A stretch of 64,000 nt of DNA. Source: Mycobacterium heidelbergense. Its GTDB lineage: Bacteria; Actinomycetota; Actinomycetes; Mycobacteriales; Mycobacteriaceae. Numbering within the stretch: the first letter of the stretch is position 1; the number at the start of each line of letters is the position of its first letter. The stretch lies in the NCBI RefSeq assembly GCF_010730745.1, contig NZ_AP022615.1, positions 1,798,001-1,862,000 of the forward strand, in the 5' to 3' direction. A program made the position numbers and the translations under genes. The notes under the pieces were generated by a model that was given only the letters and a program-made list of their open reading frames with translations, was not told where the DNA came from and did no database searches. Of the stretch, positions 37,857-45,645 are shown piece by piece.

Positions 37857-38250
37857 CTTACCGGCCGACGAGCTGTACGTACTTAAGAAGAACCTGAGTC
37901 CACAGGGTTTTCGGTAGACATTTGCCGATCACTTCGAAAACACACAGTCCAGCAATCTCCGAGAAGTTGCAAAAGCACTGGCAAGTGCGGTGTTGCTGCG
38001 TATATCAGCAACATCTCTCCGATACTGTGATAGTTCAGTTTGAAAGTACCTACCGGTAACAAGCCGGACCCGCGCCCGCGCCTCACTCACGATAGCTACG
38101 TTCATTTCCATAGGGTCATTTGGCAAGGCATATAGTGAATTTCTGATTTTGCTGCAGCGCACTTCGCCAGCATGTATCGGACACCTCCTGATTGCTCGCT
38201 GTCATCAGGAGGCAATCTCGCTTTTTCTCAGGTTTACCTCGGACCGTAGC
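37857..38250. repeat. conserved intergenic block, copy D
   Basis: Fourth copy of the block at 20142, most like copy C. The rightward frame again has a TAG after GFR. The region between the gene 3 stop of C (37594) and this block shares catcgctagtgaccattgcggacgga with the region after copy B and, diverged, after copy D. Confidence 0.75.
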
Positions 38251-38741
38251 CATCTTCTGACGGACGCGACCCGTGTCACCGTGCGGTAGACACCTCCAAC
38301 AGCACCAGTCACCCCCGGACCAGCCCCGCGATAACCGTCTCCGTCGATTCTCGCGTCATCCCTGCTGCGCCGGCCACCGCGAGAACAAGGCATCCAGTGC
38401 CCACACCGGCCAGTAGGGGACGCCGATAAAGCGGGCCGCCGCTCACCTGGGTACCAGGGCAAGAACCCCCTAATTACGTTGTGATCGACGACGATCGCCG
38501 AATCGCAGCAGACGATCGCTAAGAAGTGATTCGTCAACGCCGACGAGATCGCCACACACCTCGCTGGCCCGGTGCACCTGCCTACCAGACCCTCCCGGGC
38601 GCGGCCCCCACCCCGATGGCGACGTTTGCTTCCCGCGTCGAGAGCCTCGCGGGTGATCGTCGACACGGCCGACCTGCCGTCGGGTCGATACTCGACGATG
38701 CCCCAATCCCGTGAGGGCAACGGGCAGACTGCCGCCCAGTC
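38251..38741. repeat. filler segment shared by C and D only
   Basis: Matches 33001-33411 with several small insertions. No supportable gene. Confidence 0.6.
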
Positions 38742-39004
38742 GTGGGGTGTGGCGGCGCCGTCAAGCATTTCAGAATGACAAAAATTTTGGAGGTTATTTT
38801 GAGCGGAGCTTTTTGCTGCCAATTTCCTCTCACCGCAGCTTATTGCCCTTTTTATTGCGCCATTTTCTCAAAATAATTCTTAAGTATGTTCAGCATGTCG
38901 TTATCCACAACACACTGCGAACCCAGAACGAAAGTCACCAGCACCCGGTCTCAAGTACGGGCTCGGACACCTCGTTTTATCGGTCATGACAGGAAGGCGC
39001 CCAG
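38742..39004 (+). promoter_or_regulatory. conserved leader of cassette D
   Basis: Counterpart of 21361-21619: gtggcggcgccgtcaagcattt, ttttgctgccaatttcctc, aataattcttaagtatgttcag, gtcgttatccacaacacactg and the constant end before the ATG. Confidence 0.7.
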
Positions 39005-40333
39005 ATGAAGCGTAAACAGCACAACATGAGGCGAGACCGCCGCAACACCAAGGCGAACCGTGGCCGTGTCGTCGGCCTGGGTACCGCCGCCGGTGCGTTG
39101 CTGACCGCCACCATGACACCGGTGGTTGCCGCACCCCCAGCGCAGGCCGGGGTGCTCGACCTGATCATCAACCCCATCCTCCAACCCATGATGGGCGCCG
39201 CCAGCACGGCCGCCGCCGCGGGCACCACCGCGATCAACGGTATCGGCGCGGGTGCACTCGCGGGCCTGCACACCGGTGCCCTCCAAGGCCTCACCAACAG
39301 CCTCAACGCCAGCGCGGCGGCCTTCCAGGGTGTGCATTCGGCCGCCCTGGCCAGCATCACCAACAGCCTCACCGCCAGCGCCGCTGCCTTCAACACCGGC
39401 GGCCTGAACGCGGCCATCGAAGGCATGCATGCCAGCGCGGCCGCGGCCCTTAGTGGTGGCGGGCTAGACGCGGCGGTCGCTGCGGCGAACTCACCTAAGG
39501 CCGCGCTGAACAACCTGGTGTACGGGGCGTTCAGCAACGTCTACACCATGGTCTATACCGCCGGGCAAACCTGGATCGCCAGCCCCACCGGCCAACAAAT
39601 CGACGGAGCCATCAACGCCCCCTTCCTCTACCTGTTCGGACGCGACCTCATCGGCAACGGCATCAACGGCGCGCCGATCCAAAACACCTCGCCCTTGGGG
39701 CAATGGCTGCCCGTCGGCAGCCTCCACGATGGCGGATTCTTGTTCGGCGACGGCGGCGCCGGCGCCGCCGGTACCGCCACCAGCCCCGCCGGCGGTGTGG
39801 GCGGTTCGGCCGGGCTGATCGGCAACGGCGGTATCGGCGGCGCCGGGTACTTCGGTTCCATAAGTGGTGCCGCCGGCCGCGCCGCCTTCGGCGGCGTCGG
39901 CGGTAATGGCGGTTTGCTGATGGGCAACGGTGGCGCTGGTGGCGCCGGGGGCGGTGTGAGCAGCGGTTCCTTCCAAGCGGCGGCCGGTAACGGCGGTGCC
40001 GCCGGCCTCCTATTCGGGAACGGGGGCGCCGGTGGTGTCGGCGCTAACGGGACCCAGCATGGGGGCACCGGCGGTAATGGCGGTAACGGTGCCTGGCTGG
40101 TCGGCAACGGCGGCGCTGGCGGCGCTAGCGGCGTTGGCAGCAGCCCAACCAGCTCGACGAGCAGCGCGGGTGGTGTTGGCGGGTTCAGCGGGTTGTTGGC
40201 CGGCAACGGTGGTAACGGCGGCAGCTCGTGGAACGGCCCTGAGGTCTACTCCAACCCCCTCCTTGGTGGTGTTGGCGGCTATGGCGGGCTTCTTGGCCTA
40301 AACGGTGCGGCGGGCAGCTCGATCAGCGGGTGA
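39005..40333 (+). CDS. cassette D gene 1: exported glycine-rich PGRS-like protein without PE domain
   Basis: 442 residues. The signal and helical repeats are as in copy C (NSLNASAAAF, NSLTASAAAF, MHASAAAAL). The boundary motif is GRDLIGNGINGAPIQN, after which the Gly-rich region differs most from the other copies (blocks with Phe and Tyr such as GGAGYFGS and SGSFQAA) and ends GGLLGLNGAAGSSISG. A variable Gly-rich C-terminus on a conserved N-terminus suggests a diversifying surface protein. Confidence 0.85.
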   Translation: MKRKQHNMRRDRRNTKANRGRVVGLGTAAGALLTATMTPVVAAPPAQAGVLDLIINPILQPMMGAASTAAAAGTTAINGIGAGALAGLHTGALQGLTNSLNASAAAFQGVHSAALASITNSLTASAAAFNTGGLNAAIEGMHASAAAALSGGGLDAAVAAANSPKAALNNLVYGAFSNVYTMVYTAGQTWIASPTGQQIDGAINAPFLYLFGRDLIGNGINGAPIQNTSPLGQWLPVGSLHDGGFLFGDGGAGAAGTATSPAGGVGGSAGLIGNGGIGGAGYFGSISGAAGRAAFGGVGGNGGLLMGNGGAGGAGGGVSSGSFQAAAGNGGAAGLLFGNGGAGGVGANGTQHGGTGGNGGNGAWLVGNGGAGGASGVGSSPTSSTSSAGGVGGFSGLLAGNGGNGGSSWNGPEVYSNPLLGGVGGYGGLLGLNGAAGSSISG

Positions 40334-40388
40334 TGGCCTCGGCACGTCCATGAATACCTAGACCACGAACAGTAAAGGAGCAACACAC

Positions 40389-41708
40389 ATGCAACAGCTA
40401 ACAGCCCTTCGGCCCCTGGTCGCCGCGGGTGCCGCGGCAGTGGGTGCCAGCCTGATCGCCCTCACACCGGCAGTCTCCAACAATGTCGCAGCCGACCTGC
40501 ACCGCAGCGCCGCAGACATCCAACAGCGGGCGGTGCAGCTGCTGAGCACCGACGATCCCGGGGTGGTCAACCCGATCCAAACCTGGATCAACGTCTTCAC
40601 CGGCGCGGCCGCCAACCTGCAAGCCGATTACGCGATGGCGACCACCTACGGGTTTTTCCCCGTTCTAGAACAGGAACTCGCCAACCAGGCCTTTATCGAC
40701 GGAACCCAGGTAATCCCTGCGTTTCAAAACGCGGCGCTCGCCGGTGTTCAGTGGTACACCGAGGGGCCTAACAGCGGTGTCGTGGGTACTATAAGCGGTT
40801 TCTGGGGAAACCTATTTCTGGGACTCTCCCAAGTCGGGGCGGGGGACTTCCAGAATGGGTTTGAGACTATAGCCTCGGCGGGCATCCCGGGCCTGGCGTC
40901 CAGCGCTGGGTTGGCGCTGCAACCCTTGCTGCCCGTGCTCCCGGACGAGCTGGAGAGCCTGCCGTCCGCTGTTACGTTCCTGCTCAGCGACGCTTATTAC
41001 TCTTTTGCCATAAACTACTGGCTTGCTTGGCCCAAGGCTCTCGGGTGGGAGCTGGGTACGGATGTTCAAAACGCTTATGATGGGTTTGCTTCTGGTGACC
41101 TGCTCGCGGGGGTGACCAACTTGCTCAACATCCCGGGCGCATTCACCGGGCAATTCCTTAATGGCGGCCTGTGGAGTAGCCACGGTTTTTGGCCCGGATT
41201 CCTCACACCGGGAACTCCCAGTACCACGGATACTATGGGCTTGCTGTCGTTTTTCACCACGTATGTCTCTCAAGGCCTCGCGAACTCTCTGGTTTATCCC
41301 GGTGCGCCCAATATCGTGGAGGGCGGCAATTTCGCCGAGGTGGTTCAGCAATTTTTGGCCCAGGTGTCCAACTTTACCCCGAACATTTATGGTTCCTTGT
41401 CTGGCTGGCCGACCCCGGCGATCATCGTCAATAACGTGGTTAATCTCTTCCATACGTACGCCGGTGTCGGTGGTTTGACTAGTGCGGCCACTGGTGCAAG
41501 CGCGGCCAACGTCGCCGGTCTGGCTCCGTCGCTCGCGGCTAACCTCTCCGGTCTGGCTCCGTCGATTGCGGCCGATTTCTCGGGGATTGCCCCGTCGCTC
41601 GCGGCTGAGATCGGTGGTATAGCTCCGTCGCTGGCGACGAACCTTGCTGGGACGCTGGCGCCTCAGCTGGGGACACTGGCGGCTCACCTCCTTACGTCGC
41701 TGTTCTGA
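40389..41708 (+). CDS. cassette D gene 2: exported Ala-rich helical protein
   Basis: 439 residues. Signal LRPLVAAGAAAVGASLIALT, then NPIQTWINVFTGAAANLQ. The middle is the most divergent of the four (extra aromatic segment FLLSDAYYSFAINYWLAWP). DGFASGDLLAGVTNLLNIPG is kept. The tail has the longest run of 11-residue repeats (GLAPSLAANLS, GLAPSIAADFS, GIAPSLAAEIG, GIAPSLATNLA) and the C-type ending AAHLLTSLF. Confidence 0.8.
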   Translation: MQQLTALRPLVAAGAAAVGASLIALTPAVSNNVAADLHRSAADIQQRAVQLLSTDDPGVVNPIQTWINVFTGAAANLQADYAMATTYGFFPVLEQELANQAFIDGTQVIPAFQNAALAGVQWYTEGPNSGVVGTISGFWGNLFLGLSQVGAGDFQNGFETIASAGIPGLASSAGLALQPLLPVLPDELESLPSAVTFLLSDAYYSFAINYWLAWPKALGWELGTDVQNAYDGFASGDLLAGVTNLLNIPGAFTGQFLNGGLWSSHGFWPGFLTPGTPSTTDTMGLLSFFTTYVSQGLANSLVYPGAPNIVEGGNFAEVVQQFLAQVSNFTPNIYGSLSGWPTPAIIVNNVVNLFHTYAGVGGLTSAATGASAANVAGLAPSLAANLSGLAPSIAADFSGIAPSLAAEIGGIAPSLATNLAGTLAPQLGTLAAHLLTSLF

Positions 41709-41727
41709 GTTGCAGTGCGGGTCTGCT

Positions 41728-41764
41728 CGCCCAGCGCCGGTGGCAACCACGCCGGTGCTGGGCG
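41728..41764 (+). terminator. GC-rich stem-loop between gene 2 and gene 3 of cassette D
   Basis: Same structure and position as in cassette C (36409-36445); one base in the right arm differs and improves pairing. Confidence 0.5.
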
Positions 41765-41932
41765 GGTGGGCCCGCCCCCGGATAGTGCTGCGTGCAAGCG
41801 AGGGCTGTGGCGTCGGCGACGACCACCGATATGCCTGATGACCTGGCGGGTGAAGACACAGATGTTGCGCGCGCCGGGGTGAGTGTCGTGGGGGCAGGCC
41901 CGCTGTGTGTGAGACCCGGTAGCGAGGTACCG

Positions 41933-43114
41933 ATGAGCAATGTCAACAGTACGGCGGCGGCCCTGGCACTCACAGAAGACTGGTGCCGACCGGGTGCATA
42001 TGCGGGTACCGCCCTGGCCTGCGAGCGTCGGGAGGTTCTTGATTGGGCCCAAGCACGCATCGACGAACTGATCGGTCTAGCCGAAGCCAAAGAACACTTC
42101 ACGACATGGCGCACCGCCCTACAAAACAACCCCCACCATCGTCTCGAGCACGGCGGCGCGGTGACCTCCTGCCGGGAAAACCACATGGTGTTCCTCGGCG
42201 CACCGGGCACAGCGAAAAAAACGTTCGCCCGAGTCATCGCCGAAGTGCTGTTCGGACTCGATGTAATCACCCGCCCAGAGGTCACCGAAACCACCGCCCA
42301 CGACATCGTGGCAGACGACCCCTCACACAGCGCCGCCAGAATGAAAACCGTGTGCGACGACGCCCGTGGTGGGGTGCTGTTCCTCGACGAAGCCCACCAA
42401 CTAGCCCCCCACACCGACAACCCCTCCCGGGGTGCGGACGTGATCGCCGCCCTGCAAACCCACGTCGCGCACTACCCCGGCGAACTAGTCGTCATCCTCG
42501 CCGGCCACCCCACCCCCATGCAGAACTTCCTCACCACCCATGCCGGGCTGGCCGGCCGCTTCCCCCACACCGTGGCCTTCACCAGCCCCACCCCCAACGA
42601 CATCATCGCTCTCGGGCACCGCCTCGCCAGCAAAGAAAACCTGACCATCGAAGACACCGCATGGGAACTACTGCGCGCCGAAGCAACCCGACTGCGATCC
42701 ATCCCCCACGGCCACGGCACACTCCTCGACGCCGCCGGCAACGCCCACTACACCCACGACGTCATCCACACCTGCCAACGCGCACGACTACGCCGACTCC
42801 ACAAACTCGCACCCCACCGCCGCGACCTCGAACACCTCCTCCACACCAACCCCAGTGCCCTCCACGCCAACACCACAGACATGCAACGCGCCCTCACCGC
42901 AACACACCCACCCACAACAACCAGCACCAACACCCACCCCACAACACCAAAAACCCAGCAAACACCAACACCGTTGGGCGACAGGCAACTGAACCATGGG
43001 CCCCTGAGCCCGCCAATGCGCGTGTATCGATCGCCGGCAATGACCCTGACTCACTCGACTGCTTGTGGCTATGGAGGACCCCAACCACCCGCCGACATCG
43101 CTATGGATCATTAG
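41933..43114 (+). CDS. cassette D gene 3: EccA/CbbX-like AAA+ protein with read-through tail
   Basis: 393 residues from ATG at 41933. AAA+ motifs: GAPGTAKK (about 89-96; both the Gly and the Ser/Thr positions altered), canonical Walker B FLDEAHQL, VVILAGHPTPM, GLAGRFPHTVAF and GNAHYTHDVIHTCQRARLRR. After the family end (MQRALTATHPP) it continues for about 60 residues of Thr/Pro-rich, low-complexity sequence encoded by former intergenic DNA. The stop used by the other copies is lost. Confidence 0.82.
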   Translation: MSNVNSTAAALALTEDWCRPGAYAGTALACERREVLDWAQARIDELIGLAEAKEHFTTWRTALQNNPHHRLEHGGAVTSCRENHMVFLGAPGTAKKTFARVIAEVLFGLDVITRPEVTETTAHDIVADDPSHSAARMKTVCDDARGGVLFLDEAHQLAPHTDNPSRGADVIAALQTHVAHYPGELVVILAGHPTPMQNFLTTHAGLAGRFPHTVAFTSPTPNDIIALGHRLASKENLTIEDTAWELLRAEATRLRSIPHGHGTLLDAAGNAHYTHDVIHTCQRARLRRLHKLAPHRRDLEHLLHTNPSALHANTTDMQRALTATHPPTTTSTNTHPTTPKTQQTPTPLGDRQLNHGPLSPPMRVYRSPAMTLTHSTACGYGGPQPPADIAMDH

Positions 43115-43499
43115 CGGGCGGTCTGGGGCAGTCGCCATGTCTGCTATGCCGTCACAGCGGCCATGAAGGTGCCGGCTTCTCGCCATCCCACGACGCTTTC
43201 TCGCGTGTTAAGAGAACCCGCCAGATCCCAAAAGACTGCCGCGCAACCACTTCAGGACAGGTGACAACAGAGCGATTCGCGAGACAAGGCCAGGCGATTC
43301 AGATCTACATGGCGGGAAAGCTCGTCATCTGCCGGTGAGAGTCCGATCCGGGTATCTGCCGAGAGGCTGGTGGCCCAGAGAAATTGTCAAGACCTGTGGA
43401 TCGGGGGTTTTCAGGCGACGTCCGTTCCGGCTTGCTGAGCACCGTCTGAGGGCGGTTGTGGTGGGGTGATGTCGGTGGGCCGTTCGAGTAGTTTGCCCT
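43115..43499. other. right edge of the cassette array
   Basis: The first ~190 bases still match the DNA downstream of gene 3 in B and C (ctatgccgtcacagcggccatga, then gcaaccacttcaggacaggtgacaac at 43243). Similarity ends near 43300 without another conserved block. No gene is supported between there and 43499. Confidence 0.55.
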
Positions 43500-43508
43500 T
43501 GTGGAAGA

Positions 43509-43693
43509 CGGCGCTGGCGCGGACGAGGGAAGAAATGGCCGACACGGCGCGGCAGTACGAAGCGCTGTGGGGGCGCGTACTGCTTCTAGGCGGCACCAAA
43601 AGCCCAGATTATCTCGGCGTCACCCTCAGCGAACTAGCAAAAGTGTTACCGCACGCGAACCGGGTGACCTTGAAAAGGTTCTGTGATGCTTGA
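43509..43693 (+). pseudogene. C-terminal remnant of an alpha/beta hydrolase
   Basis: About 60 codons (ARTREEMADTARQYEALWGR, then VLLLGGTKSPDYLGVTL and LSELAKVLPHANRVTL) match the region before the catalytic His of alpha/beta hydrolases that use a VLLLGGxKSP strand. The frame ends before the His motif. No N-terminal half with the nucleophile exists upstream. Confidence 0.6.
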
Positions 43694-43708
43694 ATACGCA
43701 CAAGACGT

Positions 43709-43918
43709 GTTGTTTCCGGTGCCGGACCGAACGGGTTGATGGTCGCGCATGAACTTGCGCTCGCCGGTGTGCGTCCGATCGTGTTGGATCGGCTCGCCGA
43801 GCCGAGCAGTGAGCTCAAGGCGAACAGCGTCATCGGGCAGGTGATCGGATCCTTGACATGCGTGGGCTCTACCACGAGTTCGGGGGCGGACCCGGCGCTC
43901 CACAGCCCATGAACGCCT
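43709..43918 (+). pseudogene. N-terminal remnant of an FAD-dependent monooxygenase
   Basis: In frame from 43709: VVSGAGPNGLMVAHELALAG, an FAD-binding GxGPxGLM motif, then VRPIVLDRLAEPSSELKANS. A frame change near 43850 follows, then LDMRGLYHEFGGGPGAPQP and a stop. This is the N-terminus of aromatic-ring/rifampicin-type flavin monooxygenases; the remaining ~400 residues are missing. Confidence 0.75.
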
Positions 43919-44303
43919 AAGAGCCGCCGACAACGCAAGACCGGCCGATGCCGGTCCGCTACGCGGAGCGCTCACCCGCTGGTTCGGCTCAGCCGAGCAA
44001 GCGACATCCGCCACGATGCCACGCTATTCACGCTGAGGCTATCGCGGTAGACCTGGCGCACCTATCCACTTGCTGACCAGCTCACAATGTGATCCGCGAA
44101 CACGACAACATGCGCGGGAGCCACCGCAACTCGAACGGCGAGCCAAATAACCTAGGCTCGTGCATGCGGTTTCGAGCAGCGCCGGTCTCAAGCTAAACTC
44201 CACCCCGAAGGGTCACGCGATGGAGCGACCTGTTACACCACGTGCCTGTGCTTGACCCATCGGGTGAGCGTCGGCATGGTGGATCGCCTGGGCGCTCAGC
44301 GGA
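43919..44303. other. non-coding stretch after the pseudogenes
   Basis: About 385 bases with no supported gene on either strand; several stops in all frames. It probably contains further monooxygenase or neighbouring debris. Confidence 0.4.
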
Positions 44304-45611
44304 CTACCAGTAGCGCATGGCTCGCCGAAACAGGTCCGCCAGAACCGGTTTGCTCATCTCTCGCGGAGCGTTCTGCAATAGGCGCTGCTGCGGGTACGCG
44401 CCCGCCGTCAGGGCCGCCACGTCGTCCTCGGTGTAGCCCACCCCGCCGAGGCCGTTCGGCATGCGCACCGCCCGCATGATGCGGACGAGTTCGCCCGCGA
44501 GCACCTCGCCCGCGTCCGTCGCGCCGGCGCCCCGCGTGTCGGCGCCGAGCAGGCGCGCGCCCTCCAGGTGCCGCTGCGGGCTTGCCTCCGCGGTGAACCG
44601 GAACGACGCCGGCGCGTTGAGGATGACGGCCATGCCGTGCGGCACGAGCGGCTCGTCGGCGGGGTAGCCCGAGGGGCGGAAGTCGCGCACCAGCCCCGCC
44701 ACCGCGTAGGCCATGCCGTGCGGCGCGTGAACGCCGGCGTTGCCGAACGCGATGCCCGCAAGCGTTGCGGCCCACATCATCTGCTCACGCGCCTCGTCGT
44801 CGGAGGCGTCGTGCACCGCGCGCTCCAAAAACCGCCCCAGGAGGCGCAGCGCCTCGCGGCAGCCCAGGTCGCTCCACGGGTTGGCGCCCTGGCTCATCGG
44901 TCGCAGGCTGGGCCGTTCCGGAGCGCGGCGCCGGACGTAGGGTCGCGCGGTGTAGGACTCCAAGGCGTGGGACAACACGTCGAGCCCCGCCGAGGCGACG
45001 ACCTCGGGGGGCAGGCTCGCGGTGCAGTCGGGGTCGACGAGCGCCTCGGTGGGACGCAGCGCGTGGGAGGCGATGCCCGTCTTCGCCTTCAGCGACAGAA
45101 GGTCGAAGATCGCGATGCCGGTCACCTCGCTGCCGGTGCCCGCCGTGGTGGGGCACGCGATGTGCGGCTTGAGCGGGCCGGGCACGGGTTTGCCCTCGCC
45201 GATGGGCGCGTTGACATAGGTCAGCAACTCGGCCGGGTGGGTGGCGCACAGGTTGGCGGCCTTGCACGTGTCGATGACGGAGCCGCCGCCCAGCGATACG
45301 TAACCGTCGGGGTTCAACTCCCGAGCGAAACGCGCCGCATCCAGAAACGAGGCGTCGGTGGGCTCGACGTGAACGTCGGTGTAGGTGGCGACGTCCAGTC
45401 CGGCCGCGACGAGCGAGTCGCGCGTCGTCGTGAAGATGGGCAGCCCGGCCACGCCGGCGTCGGAGAACAACGCCACCCGCCGCAGCCCGAGGGCGCTGGC
45501 CCGCTCACCCACCTCCGCCAGGCAACCGCGCCCGAAGGTCACCCGCGACGCGTCGACGGTGAAGGCTCGGTCGCAGTCCTCGGCGGCAATGGGAAGGTCG
45601 CAGCACGCCAT
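44304..45611 (-). CDS. iron-containing alcohol dehydrogenase, hydroxyacid-oxoacid transhydrogenase type
   Basis: 435 residues from ATG at 45611 (a GTG nine bases upstream is possible). Group III (Fe) alcohol dehydrogenase fold: GGGSVIDTCKAAN nucleotide-binding motif, CPTTAGTGSEVT, and metal ligands in DVLSHALES and HAPHGMAYAV. Overall it resembles HOT/ADHFE1, which transfers hydride from a 4-hydroxyacid to 2-oxoglutarate. Last gene of the leftward chain and 34 bases after the hydrolase. It may recycle a hydroxyacid made by the pathway. Confidence 0.85.
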   Translation of the reverse strand: MACCDLPIAAEDCDRAFTVDASRVTFGRGCLAEVGERASALGLRRVALFSDAGVAGLPIFTTTRDSLVAAGLDVATYTDVHVEPTDASFLDAARFARELNPDGYVSLGGGSVIDTCKAANLCATHPAELLTYVNAPIGEGKPVPGPLKPHIACPTTAGTGSEVTGIAIFDLLSLKAKTGIASHALRPTEALVDPDCTASLPPEVVASAGLDVLSHALESYTARPYVRRRAPERPSLRPMSQGANPWSDLGCREALRLLGRFLERAVHDASDDEAREQMMWAATLAGIAFGNAGVHAPHGMAYAVAGLVRDFRPSGYPADEPLVPHGMAVILNAPASFRFTAEASPQRHLEGARLLGADTRGAGATDAGEVLAGELVRIMRAVRMPNGLGGVGYTEDDVAALTAGAYPQQRLLQNAPREMSKPVLADLFRRAMRYW

Positions 45612-45645
45612 GCTGCTCACAGTAGAGCCGGACGTTCGACGCCGG

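Noticed and set aside
20142..43330. Interpretation of the array as a type VII (ESX) secretion locus
   Set aside because: No EccB, EccC, EccD, EccE, MycP, EspG or WXG100 genes are present; only an EccA-like ATPase domain without the TPR part.
43411..43599. Leftward frame with FHKGKLLERPTD near the array edge as a transposase C-terminus
   Set aside because: Too short and the resemblance too vague to name a family; the opposite strand gives a better match to an alpha/beta hydrolase end.
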